Shown one piece after another: positions 7,658-16,058 of a stretch of 41,016 bases of DNA. This DNA comes from Clostridiales bacterium (GTDB lineage: Bacteria > Bacillota > Clostridia > Lachnospirales > Lachnospiraceae). Location: positions 1 to 41,016 of the forward strand of contig DUNS01000152.1 in assembly GCA_012839235.1 (NCBI GenBank). Direction: 5' to 3'. The translations under genes were made by a program, and so were the position numbers. Position 1 is the stretch's first letter. Each line of letters starts with the position of its first letter. A model generated the notes under the pieces. The model was not told the DNA's origin. It saw nothing but the letters and a program-made list of their open reading frames with translations, and did not search any database.

Positions 7658-8728
7658 TTATAATCCCTCCTTCTCTTTTTTAAAGAACATAGGAAGATAA
7701 TTCTTTAAAGAATGATTTTCACGCCACTGGATACAGGTCGGATTCCAGTTAAAGATCATAAGAGCGATTAATACTACCGCATATATAAGCATACGATAAT
7801 CCTGCATAAATCTTAGATACTCTGGTAGTAATGTTAGGATTACTGCTGCAATAATAGATCCTCTTAGATTACCAATTCCACCAAGCACCACAAATACCAA
7901 TATCATAATTGACATATTATAGCCAAAGTTCTTAGGTGTAGCTGTTAAAGTAGAAATATTATGAGAATATAATACTCCCGCCACACCAGCTAGTCCTGCT
8001 GATATTGAAAATGCTAATATCTTAAATCTAGTAATAGGAATCCCCATAGTCTCTGCTGCAATTCGGTTATCTCTAATAGCCATAATTGCACGTCCAGAAC
8101 GGGAATTAACAAGATTAGTTATAATCACATAGGTAAGAATTAAAAGAATAATTGCAATTGTAAATGTAGCATTCTTTGGGGTTCCTGTAATTCCCCTTGG
8201 TCCATTTAATATTGCTTCACCATCTTCTAATAGATTAAGTGACATTGAATCCTGCATAGAGAAATGTAATCCATTCCTATCAATACCAATATAAAGAACA
8301 TTGATAACATTCTTTATAATCTCTCCAAAGGCAAGAGTTACAATAGCCAGATAATCCCCTCGTAATCGAAGTACAGCCACACCAATAATCATGCCAAATA
8401 ATGCTGCAGAAAGTGCACCTATAATAATTGCCAGGGTGAAACGAATAAATGTATTCCCAATTACATCTACCATTGTCTTCGAGAAGAATGATGATGCAAA
8501 GGCACCTATACACATAAATCCTGCATGACCAAGGCTTAACTCCCCTAAGATACCTACTGTAAGGTTAAGAGAAACAGCCATTATAGAATAATAGCATAGG
8601 GGAACCAATAGCCCTTTCATAAGATTAGACATGGAACCAGTTGCAATTAATATCTGACATACTATATATATAATTATTAATATAGCAATTGTTATTAAAT
8701 TAGATTTTGTTGTTTTCTTTATCGCCAT
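7658..8728 (-). CDS. livM: LivM, branched-chain amino acid ABC transporter permease
   Basis: A polytopic membrane permease of 356 residues. The family signature is visible: LNLTVGILGELSLGHAGFMCIGAF near the N-terminus (shortened here to its parts NLTVGILGE and SLGHAGFMCIGAF), RLRGDYLAIVTLAFGEI, the EAA-like loop GRAIMAIRDNRIAAETMGI and VFVVLGGIGNLRGSIIAA. Several hydrophobic helices flank these. A frame opening with GTG at 8737 exists, but the ATG at 8728 has a well-spaced AGGTGA site and is preferred. The livH stop lies only ten bases before it. It pairs with LivH in the membrane. Confidence 0.94.
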   Translation of the reverse strand: MAIKKTTKSNLITIAILIIIYIVCQILIATGSMSNLMKGLLVPLCYYSIMAVSLNLTVGILGELSLGHAGFMCIGAFASSFFSKTMVDVIGNTFIRFTLAIIIGALSAALFGMIIGVAVLRLRGDYLAIVTLAFGEIIKNVINVLYIGIDRNGLHFSMQDSMSLNLLEDGEAILNGPRGITGTPKNATFTIAIILLILTYVIITNLVNSRSGRAIMAIRDNRIAAETMGIPITRFKILAFSISAGLAGVAGVLYSHNISTLTATPKNFGYNMSIMILVFVVLGGIGNLRGSIIAAVILTLLPEYLRFMQDYRMLIYAVVLIALMIFNWNPTCIQWRENHSLKNYLPMFFKKEKEGL

Positions 8729-8737
8729 TGTTATCAC

Positions 8738-9619
8738 CTACACTTTCTCTTGAATCTTCTTGCCAAGAATACCTGTTGGTTTCACAAGAAGAACAAGAAT
8801 GAGAACCAGAAATACAATAGCATCGGCTAGCTGTGATGAAATATAAGCACGGCTAAGAATTTCAATTATCCCAAGGAGAATTCCTCCTATCATTGCACCA
8901 GGTATAGATCCTATCCCTCCAAATACAGCCGCCACAAATGCTTTTATACCAGGCATTGCTCCAGAGGTTGTAGATAGGGCTGGATATGCTGAGAACATAA
9001 GAGCACTTGCTACTGCTGCAAGAGCAGAACCAATTGCAAATGTTATAGCGATTGTACGATTAACGTTAACACCCATTAGTATGGCAGCTTCCTTATTCTC
9101 TGAGACCGCTATCATTCCTCGACCTACTTTGGTTTTTTTAACGAATACAGAAAGAAAGACCATTATTATAATACATAAAGGAATAGTTACTAGAGTTTCA
9201 CCTGATATAGTAAGTTTTCCTCCGGCTAATTCTAATGGTGAAAGCTTGATCACCGATGTAAATGACTTGGCATCAGCTCCAAATATTAATAATGCAAAGT
9301 TTTGAAGAAAATAGCTTACTCCTATAGCAGTTATAAGTACAGCTAAGGAAGATGCACTCCTCAGTGGTTTATACGCTATTCGCTCTATTGTTACTCCAAG
9401 TAAAGTACATAGAACAATACCTACTAATACAGCTACAAATGGAGGAAGTCCTATAGTACTCATTATGGTGAAAATTACATAACCACCGATCATGATGATA
9501 TCTCCATGGGCAAAGTTAAGCATTTTTGCAATCCCATAAACCATGGTATAACCTAACGCTATGATAGAATAAACGCTTCCAAGACTGATTCCTCTGATTA
9601 AATATGATAGAAAGCTCAT
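8738..9619 (-). CDS. livH: LivH, branched-chain amino acid ABC transporter permease
   Basis: The partner permease, 293 residues, with about eight hydrophobic helices. Typical LivH blocks are GSVYSIIALGYTMVYGI, MLNFAHGDIIMIGGY, the cytosolic loop GRGMIAVSENKEAAILMGVN and VFGGIGSIPGAMIGG. It starts after a GGGGGG-type purine run and is separated from the upstream binding-protein gene by 169 bases containing a strong hairpin. That gap has no evident own promoter, so it is probably read from the livJ promoter at a reduced level. Confidence 0.95.
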   Translation of the reverse strand: MSFLSYLIRGISLGSVYSIIALGYTMVYGIAKMLNFAHGDIIMIGGYVIFTIMSTIGLPPFVAVLVGIVLCTLLGVTIERIAYKPLRSASSLAVLITAIGVSYFLQNFALLIFGADAKSFTSVIKLSPLELAGGKLTISGETLVTIPLCIIIMVFLSVFVKKTKVGRGMIAVSENKEAAILMGVNVNRTIAITFAIGSALAAVASALMFSAYPALSTTSGAMPGIKAFVAAVFGGIGSIPGAMIGGILLGIIEILSRAYISSQLADAIVFLVLILVLLVKPTGILGKKIQEKV

Positions 9620-9710
9620 GAGTTCCCCCCTTTTTATTTATAATGATTGTATCATATCAAATATATGGAAACAACCACATTTCCTTTGACTGTTTTATTG
9701 CTATAAACTA

Positions 9711-9748
9711 AGAAACATACAGAAAACAAAAAGCATCTGTATGTTTCT
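9711..9748 (-). other. Hairpin between livJ and livH
   Basis: AGAAACATACAGA and TCTGTATGTTTCT form a perfect 13-bp stem around a 12-base loop. No long T-run follows on the minus strand, so it looks like an mRNA-stabilising or partial-termination element that raises binding-protein output relative to the permeases, a common arrangement in binding-protein operons. The rest of the 9620-9788 gap shows nothing else. Confidence 0.6.
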
Positions 9749-9788
9749 AGTATAATTATAAATTCCTATAAAATACTATAAGATAAGA

Positions 9789-10952
9789 TTAATCAAATAA
9801 TGTATAAGCACCATCTTTGATAATAACAGCTTTAGGCTCTTTATTAACTTCACCTGTGGCTTTCCATGTCATACCTGCGCCAGTCAAACCATCAAAGTTT
9901 AATTGTGTTATCTCTTTCTTTAATGCCTCAGTAATATCACTTGTACTCATATCTGGTGTAACATTTCCTGCTTCAAGTGCCTCTTTAAGAATATAGATAG
10001 CATCATAAGCATCTGCACCAAATTGGTTTGGAACTTCATTGTGAGCTTCTTTAAACTTAGCTACAAAATTTTGTGTCTTTTCATCTTGAGCATCAGCAGC
10101 AAATGGTGTTAATAGCATAACATCCTCTGCTAAAGCTGTGTCAAAGTTTTCAACACCAAGGATACCGTCAAGACCATCACATCCAAAGAATATTGGCTTA
10201 TAGCCCATATCATTTGCTTGAGTAAGAATTAATACCGCCTGTTGGTAATATATAGGTAAGAATACTAATTCAGCACCACTGTCCTTAGCCTTTTGCAATT
10301 GCACAGCGAAATCAGATTTACTATCAGCAGTAAATGCCTCAGCAGCTACAATTTCAAAGTTAGAATTCTTAGCTTCACTTGCAAATTTCTCATATATACC
10401 TGAAGAGTATACCTCTGAGCTATCATAGATAACTGCTACCTTGGTAGCTAATCCTTTATCACTGATATATTTAGCTGATGCTGATCCCTGGTTAGGGTCT
10501 GAGAAGCATACCTGGAATGCATTGTCATACTTAACAACAGCTGGAGCAGATCCAGATGGAGTAATCATAAACATATTGTCATTCTTGGTTTCCTCAGCAA
10601 CTGCTACGCTAGGGCCAGATGTAACCGCACCCATTACCACCTGTAATCCCCAGTCCTTTAAGTTATTATAAGCATTAACAGCCTTTTCAGGATCATGCTC
10701 ATCATCTTCAAATCTAAACTCTATCTGTTTTCCATTAATACCTCCTGCTGCATTAATCTCCTCTACAGCAATTTCTGCTGACCATTTAACATGTAGGCCA
10801 TAAGAAGCGGCATCACCAGTTAGAGGACCCATTCCTCCAATATAGAATTTATCATTACCACCGGAGCCTCCCTCTTTTGTTCCACAAGCTGCAAAGCTTG
10901 CTACTACAAGGCTTAAAACTAATAATAGACCAAACATTCTTTTCATTTTCAT
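9789..10952 (-). CDS. livJ: Branched-chain amino acid-binding lipoprotein
   Basis: The extracytoplasmic substrate-binding component of the Liv importer, 387 residues, a type I periplasmic-binding fold (Peripla_BP_6). It has a lipoprotein signal peptide with basic MKMKR, a hydrophobic stretch and the lipobox SFAAC with the lipidated Cys at position 23. The mature part has KFYIGGMGPLTGDAASYG, EINAAGGINGKQIE and VMGAVTSGPSVAVAEE, all typical of Leu/Ile/Val-binding proteins. Exact ligand preference cannot be read. It is the first gene of the liv operon, with a good GGGAGG site and a roughly 290-base untranslated leader from a consensus promoter. Confidence 0.94.
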   Translation of the reverse strand: MKMKRMFGLLLVLSLVVASFAACGTKEGGSGGNDKFYIGGMGPLTGDAASYGLHVKWSAEIAVEEINAAGGINGKQIEFRFEDDEHDPEKAVNAYNNLKDWGLQVVMGAVTSGPSVAVAEETKNDNMFMITPSGSAPAVVKYDNAFQVCFSDPNQGSASAKYISDKGLATKVAVIYDSSEVYSSGIYEKFASEAKNSNFEIVAAEAFTADSKSDFAVQLQKAKDSGAELVFLPIYYQQAVLILTQANDMGYKPIFFGCDGLDGILGVENFDTALAEDVMLLTPFAADAQDEKTQNFVAKFKEAHNEVPNQFGADAYDAIYILKEALEAGNVTPDMSTSDITEALKKEITQLNFDGLTGAGMTWKATGEVNKEPKAVIIKDGAYTLFD

Positions 10953-11001
10953 CTTATTCCTCCCTCTTATTATTCTTAAAACAAATCAATTAATCTGATG
11001 A

Positions 11002-11046
11002 AACATCTGGTATCTCAACAACCGGAAAAAGCAAGAATTGAGCACC
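11002..11046. repeat. Intergenic repeat, copy C (in the livJ leader)
   Basis: The minus strand reads GGTGCTCAATTCTTGCTTTT, then TCCGGTTGTTGAGATACCAG. It matches copies A and B in the order TTCTTG ... GGTT-TTGAGATACC, but is more diverged. It lies within the transcribed leader of livJ. Confidence 0.4.
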
Positions 11047-11177
11047 TTTTGCGAATCTTCACAGTTTTTTATGTGAGATGCTTATTCACTCACCCATCCC
11101 TTTAACACTTTAATCCGCTAATGTTTTCTGGGATTTTAAAGAGAATATTCTAGATCGAATATTCCCTACTAATAGAT

Positions 11178-11232
11178 ATAGCGTTCACCAGAATAACAGA
11201 CAATAACCTCTGCTTCCTAATCTGAACGCTAT
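11178..11232 (-). promoter_or_regulatory. Structured 5' end of the livJ leader RNA
   Basis: Just after the predicted livJ transcription start, ATAGCGTTCA and TGAACGCTAT pair as a perfect 10-bp stem enclosing 35 bases. Further along the about 290-base leader is GAATATTC-GATCTA-GAATATTC and a short GTGAG/CTCAC stem. I see no T-box signature (GGTGGNACCGCG) and no riboswitch class I recognise. A cis-regulatory RNA is inferred only from leader length and structure. Confidence 0.45.
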
Positions 11233-11246
11233 TAATCTTGCATTAT

Positions 11247-11275
11247 ATAATAACCCCGATAAAATATTTTGTCAA
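11247..11275 (-). promoter_or_regulatory. Promoter of the liv operon
   Basis: On the minus strand TTGACA (11275-11270) and TATTAT (11252-11247) are separated by 17 bases. The transcript would start near 11240. The remaining gap up to the clpX stop at 11386 contains nothing else clear. Confidence 0.7.
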
Positions 11276-11385
11276 TAATATATGTGTTGAAATTCAGGAA
11301 AACCGTTAAATTCATTATACCACTTAGTTATAGTTGGTATAACTGGCGGATATACCAACAGCTTTTGCTATAACTTTTCATTTAA

Positions 11386-12771
11386 TTAATTACCTTGAGC
11401 TATCTTTTTAGGTGTCGTGGTATCTCTCATAGTAATTAGTGGAACTCCCTTTCCTTCTATATAATCCCTTGTAATAGTAACTTCACCTATATTATCGTCC
11501 TTTGGAATTTCGTACATTATTTCAAGCATTACCTTCTCTAAAATCGCTCGAAGTGCTCTTGCTCCAGTTTTCTTTTGGTAGGCCTCTTCTGCTATTGATT
11601 CAAGAGCTTCAGGAGTAAATTGTAGATTAACCTCATCCATAGCCAAAAGTTCTTCATATTGCTTAAGTATTGCATTCTTTGGTTCCTGCAAAACCTTTAT
11701 AAGCAATTCCTTACTTAATTGAGATAAAGTATAAACAATTGGTAGACGGCCAAGAAACTCTGGTATCATACCGTATTCTCTTAAATCCTCTGTGGTTACT
11801 TTCTCTAGAATATCATTATCTTCATCATACTTATCCTTTAGATCTGCATGGAATCCTATGGAGGTTTGCTTATTAAGCCTTGCTTTTATAACCTTATCCA
11901 AGTCTGGGAATGCTCCACTACAAATGAATAATATATTATCGGTATTTACAGTAGTTAAAGGAACCATGGCATTTTTAGAAGTTGCCCCTACGGGAACCTC
12001 AATATCCGCACCTTCTAAAAGCTTAAGCAAGCCCTGCTGTACAGATTCACCACTGACATCTCTACTATTAGTATTCCTCTTCTTAGCAATCTTATCAATT
12101 TCATCTATAAAAACAATGCCTCTCTGTGCCTTTTCTACATCATTCCCTGCAGCCATAAGAAGCTTAGATATAACACTTTCTACATCATCACCTATATAGC
12201 CTGCCTCTGTTAGGGTTGTTGCATCAGTGATTGCTAAAGGAACATCAAGAATCTTAGCCAGAGTTTTAACTAGATAGGTCTTACCACATCCAGTAGGTCC
12301 AATCATTAGCATATTAGATTTTTCAATTTCTACATTACTTTTTCTTTCACTATTTCTTTTGTAATGATTATATACTGCCACTGAGATAACTTTTTTTGCA
12401 TAGTCCTGGCCTACTATATATTCATCAAGCCTTTCCTTTAGTAGATGGGGCTGAAGAATGCTATTTCTATCAAAAGGCTCTCTTCTTTCCTCCTGCTTAC
12501 TCTTTTTAACCTTCTGCGGCTTTGGTAGAACATCATTTTGATTAGGTCTTAAGATCATATTAGGAGTCAATCCCATCATACTAGCATATGGATTATCCAT
12601 ATTATTCATAGTATCAAAGGTCTTTTGCATACAGTCGGAGCAAATATCAATATTATTAGGAATACGAATCACCTTGCCGACCTTGCTTTCTGGTCTACGA
12701 CAAAGATAGCATATTCTTTCAAAATTATCTTCCTTCTTGTTATCATTGTTTTTATCTATCTTATCACTCAT
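11386..12771 (-). CDS. clpX: ClpX-type AAA+ unfoldase lacking the RKH loop
   Basis: A 461-residue ATP-dependent unfoldase of the ClpX family, normally the partner of ClpP. The N-terminal zinc domain has C21, C24, C44 and C47. The AAA+ core has Walker A GPTGCGKT, the pore loop GYIG in LTEAGYIGDDVES, Walker B GIVFIDEIDKIA, and the IGF ClpP-docking tripeptide in TSIGFHAD. Between EGADIEVPVGA and NILFICSGAF the usual GGRKHPQQE segment is missing: the sequence there is TSKNAMVPLTTVN (residues about 257-270). In E. coli that RKH loop helps recognise ssrA-tagged proteins. I use the ATG at 12771 (MSDKID); the frame extends to 12810, but GGAGAT precedes 12771. No clpP is nearby; the gene follows htrA. 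It may be a second, specialised ClpX. Confidence 0.88.
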   Translation of the reverse strand: MSDKIDKNNDNKKEDNFERICYLCRRPESKVGKVIRIPNNIDICSDCMQKTFDTMNNMDNPYASMMGLTPNMILRPNQNDVLPKPQKVKKSKQEERREPFDRNSILQPHLLKERLDEYIVGQDYAKKVISVAVYNHYKRNSERKSNVEIEKSNMLMIGPTGCGKTYLVKTLAKILDVPLAITDATTLTEAGYIGDDVESVISKLLMAAGNDVEKAQRGIVFIDEIDKIAKKRNTNSRDVSGESVQQGLLKLLEGADIEVPVGATSKNAMVPLTTVNTDNILFICSGAFPDLDKVIKARLNKQTSIGFHADLKDKYDEDNDILEKVTTEDLREYGMIPEFLGRLPIVYTLSQLSKELLIKVLQEPKNAILKQYEELLAMDEVNLQFTPEALESIAEEAYQKKTGARALRAILEKVMLEIMYEIPKDDNIGEVTITRDYIEGKGVPLITMRDTTTPKKIAQGN

Positions 12772-12830
12772 GTAAATCTCCATGCCTTTCTTTGTAATCC
12801 GCAAACTCATAATTTTTCAATCTAACCAAT

Positions 12831-12860
12831 ATGGCGGCCCTATAGGGCATCTCGCCACTT
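12831..12860. repeat. Intergenic repeat, short copy D
   Basis: The minus strand reads GTGGCGAGATGCCCTATAGG followed by GCCGCCAT. It shares GAGATGCC...TAGGG-C with copy B at 6844-6894, and GCCCTATAGGGC within it is a perfect 12-base palindrome. It lies in the htrA-clpX gap. Confidence 0.4.
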
Positions 12861-12867
12861 ACTCAGC

Positions 12868-14310
12868 TTATTCTACCTCATTATCAACCTTAGGTCTTGA
12901 ACCTAGCTCTAAGGTTACTTCATTTTTCTCATAGGTACCATTAATACTTCTCATATAGGTAACCTTAACCTCTGAACCAACTCTCTTACTCTTAACATAG
13001 TCACTTAATTGTGTAATTGAGGTAACCTCTAATTCATCTATAACTGTAATAATGTCATTAGGAAGGATTCCTGCTGCATGAGCTGCACCATTCTCATCTA
13101 CCATCTTTACAAAAACTCCAATTGGTATATTAAATGTTTGCGATACATCCTCGGTTACATCATAACCTCCAATACCCAGATAGCCTTGATCTGCTTCTTT
13201 TAATACTTCTCTGCTCATTAGTTCATTAATAATTGGTATGGCTCTAGACATTGGTATGGCATAGCCCATACCTTCTACATCATTAGAAGCATATTTTACA
13301 GTATTGATACCAATTACCTCTCCATCAGTATTAAGCAGTGCTCCACCACTATTGCCTGGATTAATAGCAGCATCTGTTTGAAGAAGTACCATGGTTTTTG
13401 TATTATATCCATCGCTAACCTGAACCTCTCTGTCCTTAGCACTAACATATCCCACAGTAACGGATTGCCCATATCCCAAAGCATTACCTATAGCGATAGA
13501 CATTTCACCAACCTTAACATCATCTGAATTACCAATCTTGGCAACTTTAATCTGTGAAAGAGTATCTTCTGTCAGATCAGATATATCTACAGTTATTACG
13601 GCTAGATCAGCTATAGCATCTGTACCTTTAATAATAGCAGCTGATTCTGTACCGTCAATATATGTTACCACAATTTCACTGGCTCCTGCAACAACATGAT
13701 TATTAGTAGCAATAAGAATCTCGTTATCATTCTCACCTACAATTATGCCTGATCCACTTCCCTCTAATGGTTGATCAAACCTCTGACCAAACCAATAAGT
13801 TGTCTCAGTGGCAAGGCTTCGAATAGATACAATTGAAGGCATTGCCTTATCTGTAACATCACTTATAACTGATCTTGGCTTAGTTTCTACACTTCCACCT
13901 GTAGTCTCCTTAATTACATATGGTTTTTTGGAACTCAGACTTATACCAACATTATTAACACTCCAATTATTCTGTTCAGCAGTAGGGTTAACAACATAAT
14001 AAATCTTTTGCATAAGGAAAAATCCTATAGCTGCCAATATACCAAAGCATAGGGCCTTTAGAATAAAAAGCCAAGCCCTTTTTCCTTTTCCTGCTTTCCT
14101 ATCATTTACAGCCAAGCTCTCTTTGCTAACTGCACTATGGGAATAATCCCATGAATTCGTGTTGGGATTATAATATGAATAAGGATTATTAGGCATCTGC
14201 TCTGCCCAGAAGTTATATTCAGGTGCCTTAGGAGGCTGGCCCTGTCCACTATTATTCATTTCACTGCCATTATTATTGTTAGGATTATGATTGTTCCAAT
14301 TTTCTGCCAT
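12868..14310 (-). CDS. Membrane-anchored HtrA/DegP-type serine protease (S1C, PDZ)
   Basis: A 480-residue trypsin-like quality-control protease acting outside the membrane. Residues 1-75 are a cytoplasmic tail rich in Asn, Pro and Tyr, residues about 79-101 form one membrane helix (AWLFILKALCFGILAAIGFF), and the protease domain follows. The catalytic triad is H205 in TNNHVVAGA, D235 in IADLAVITVD and S321 in INPGNSGGALLN. A single PDZ domain closes the protein (GVFVKMVDENGAAHAAGI, LPNDIITVIDE). Length and layout match Firmicute HtrA-type proteins. The ATG is preceded by AAAGGAG. Divergent from the sugar transferase across 266 bases; clpX follows 96 bases downstream, giving a possible protein quality-control pair. 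Confidence 0.93.
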   Translation of the reverse strand: MAENWNNHNPNNNNGSEMNNSGQGQPPKAPEYNFWAEQMPNNPYSYYNPNTNSWDYSHSAVSKESLAVNDRKAGKGKRAWLFILKALCFGILAAIGFFLMQKIYYVVNPTAEQNNWSVNNVGISLSSKKPYVIKETTGGSVETKPRSVISDVTDKAMPSIVSIRSLATETTYWFGQRFDQPLEGSGSGIIVGENDNEILIATNNHVVAGASEIVVTYIDGTESAAIIKGTDAIADLAVITVDISDLTEDTLSQIKVAKIGNSDDVKVGEMSIAIGNALGYGQSVTVGYVSAKDREVQVSDGYNTKTMVLLQTDAAINPGNSGGALLNTDGEVIGINTVKYASNDVEGMGYAIPMSRAIPIINELMSREVLKEADQGYLGIGGYDVTEDVSQTFNIPIGVFVKMVDENGAAHAAGILPNDIITVIDELEVTSITQLSDYVKSKRVGSEVKVTYMRSINGTYEKNEVTLELGSRPKVDNEVE

Positions 14311-14488
14311 AACGCTCTCCTTTCTATCTAAGTAGCTTATCTAATCCCGAAACTTTCAGTTTTACTAATTATAAAGCTTCGAATTAACTTTTAAAACATC
14401 TGTTGGAATTTATTTTAATTTTAACAGCATTTTGTGTTAAGATTGTGAAGAACAGTAGAAGAAATCGTAATATAATAAAATCCTATTG

Positions 14489-14517
14489 TTGTAATAGCTA
14501 TTATCATGTATTATAGT
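14489..14517 (+). promoter_or_regulatory. Promoter of the sugar transferase gene
   Basis: TTGTAA (14489-14494), a 17-base spacer and TATAGT (14512-14517) on the plus strand. It gives a leader of about 55 bases. The same 14311-14576 gap must hold the htrA promoter on the other strand, but only a weak candidate (TTTTAA, 17 bases, TATAAT) is visible. Confidence 0.5.
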
Positions 14518-14576
14518 ATAGAAGTTTCGTTTATTAGCTTTATATATTGCATTAGTAAGAAAGGTATGATTTTCCT

Positions 14577-16001
14577 ATGATTAAAGACAATCAAAAAATG
14601 CTTAATTGGATACATGTAGGTATGGACGCTGCCATTGTCGCCCTATCTTATATCCTTGCTTATTATATTCGATTTTATAGTCCGTTAACCCATATGAATT
14701 TCATTAAACTAGAACAGGATACAGGCTTTTATACTTTCGACGTATATGCCACTTGGCTATTATTAATAATACCAGTTTATTTAATAATATACTATTATAA
14801 CCGTCTATATACACCAAAACGTGGTAAACTAAGATGGATTGAGGTTCTCCATATTATCGCTGCTAACACCTTAGGTATTATCCTTTTTACATTTGCATTA
14901 TATATAATTAAAGAAGGGGATATATCACGTAGATTTCTAGGTCTTTTTTATGTTTTAAATATAATCCTTACCACAACTTGGAGATTAATTATTAACCATA
15001 CCCTAAGAACCATTAGAAAAAAGGGACTCAACCTAAAGCATATTCTTTTAGTTGGCTATAGCCATGCAACAGAGGCATATATAGATAGAATTTTGGCCAA
15101 CCCTCAATGGGGGTACTATATTCATGGTATCTTAGATGATACCCTTGCTAAAGGGACATTGTACAAGAAGGTTCCGGTCATCGGAGCTTGCTCCAATTTA
15201 GATAGCTTCCTTGAAAAAATGAACCTAGATGAAATAGTTATAACTTTAAATATTAAAGATTATGAAAATTTAGAAACCATAGTGAATACATGTGAGAAAA
15301 CCGGTGTTCATACGAAGTTTGTGCCGGATTACCACGGATTCATTCCAACTAAGCCATATACTGAGGACCTATATGGGCTACCAGTAATAAATATTCGTAA
15401 TGTACCCCTTAGCAACACCTACAACCGATTTATAAAGAGAATTGTTGATATATTTGGAACAATAGTTGCCTTGATATTATTTGGCATACCTATGATAATC
15501 GTAGCTGTAATTATTAAATCCACCTCTAAAGGACCTATTATGTTTTCACAAATTCGTGTCGGGAGACATAATAAGGAATTTAAAATGTATAAGTTCCGCT
15601 CAATGGAAGTGCAGGATGAAAGCAAGGAAAAGAAAGCATGGACCACAATCAGTGATCCTAGAGTTACACCTATTGGTAAATTTATTAGAAGGACAAGCAT
15701 TGACGAGCTACCACAACTCTTTAATGTACTTAAAGGGGATATGAGCCTTGTAGGACCTAGACCTGAGCGTCCCTTCTTTGTAGAAAAGTTTAAAGAAGAA
15801 ATACCTAGATACATGATTAAACATCAGGTATCTCCTGGTCTTACAGGATGGGCTCAGATTAATGGATTTAGGGGAGATACCTCCATTCGCAAACGAATCG
15901 ACCACGACCTATACTATATAGAGAACTGGACCATAGGACTTGATTTTAAAATAATATTTTTGACCTTCTTTAAGGGCTTCATTAACAAAAACGCTTATTA
16001 A
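14577..16001 (+). CDS. Undecaprenyl-phosphate sugar-phosphate transferase
   Basis: A polyprenyl glycosylphosphotransferase (WcaJ/CpsE/RfbP type), 474 residues, that links the first sugar phosphate to undecaprenyl phosphate to start an envelope polysaccharide. Residues 1-150 hold four to five membrane helices, then a Rossmann-like CoA-binding-type region (HILLVGYSHATEAYIDRI), another helix near residue 285, and the catalytic Bac_transf domain with KRIVDIFGTIVAL, GPIMFSQIRVGRHNKEF, YKFRSM, RRTSIDELPQLFNVLKGDMS, LVGPRPERP and PGLTGWAQINGFRGDT. The sugar cannot be told from the sequence. It is the only plus-strand gene of the envelope locus and converges on the CDP-glycerol transferase genes; the two ends share a terminator. 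Confidence 0.93.
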   Translation: MIKDNQKMLNWIHVGMDAAIVALSYILAYYIRFYSPLTHMNFIKLEQDTGFYTFDVYATWLLLIIPVYLIIYYYNRLYTPKRGKLRWIEVLHIIAANTLGIILFTFALYIIKEGDISRRFLGLFYVLNIILTTTWRLIINHTLRTIRKKGLNLKHILLVGYSHATEAYIDRILANPQWGYYIHGILDDTLAKGTLYKKVPVIGACSNLDSFLEKMNLDEIVITLNIKDYENLETIVNTCEKTGVHTKFVPDYHGFIPTKPYTEDLYGLPVINIRNVPLSNTYNRFIKRIVDIFGTIVALILFGIPMIIVAVIIKSTSKGPIMFSQIRVGRHNKEFKMYKFRSMEVQDESKEKKAWTTISDPRVTPIGKFIRRTSIDELPQLFNVLKGDMSLVGPRPERPFFVEKFKEEIPRYMIKHQVSPGLTGWAQINGFRGDTSIRKRIDHDLYYIENWTIGLDFKIIFLTFFKGFINKNAY

Positions 16002-16009
16002 TTAAAGAA

Positions 16010-16058
16010 AATGACTATTCAGTCTTTATTTATACTTTTATCAGACTGATTAGTCATT
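16010..16058. terminator. Bidirectional terminator between convergent genes
   Basis: AATGACTATTCAGTCT and AGACTGATTAGTCATT pair over 16 positions with one mismatch around a 17-base loop. T-rich stretches follow on both strands. It closes the plus-strand sugar transferase and overlaps the stop codon of the minus-strand gene ending at 16054. Confidence 0.75.

Noticed and set aside
10953-11246. T-box or known riboswitch before livJ
   Set aside because: No signature of any class I know could be found; only generic stems are visible.
12772-12810. Longer N-terminus of ClpX
   Set aside because: The 13 extra residues have no family match and include the ribosome site; the zinc domain starts properly from the ATG at 12771.
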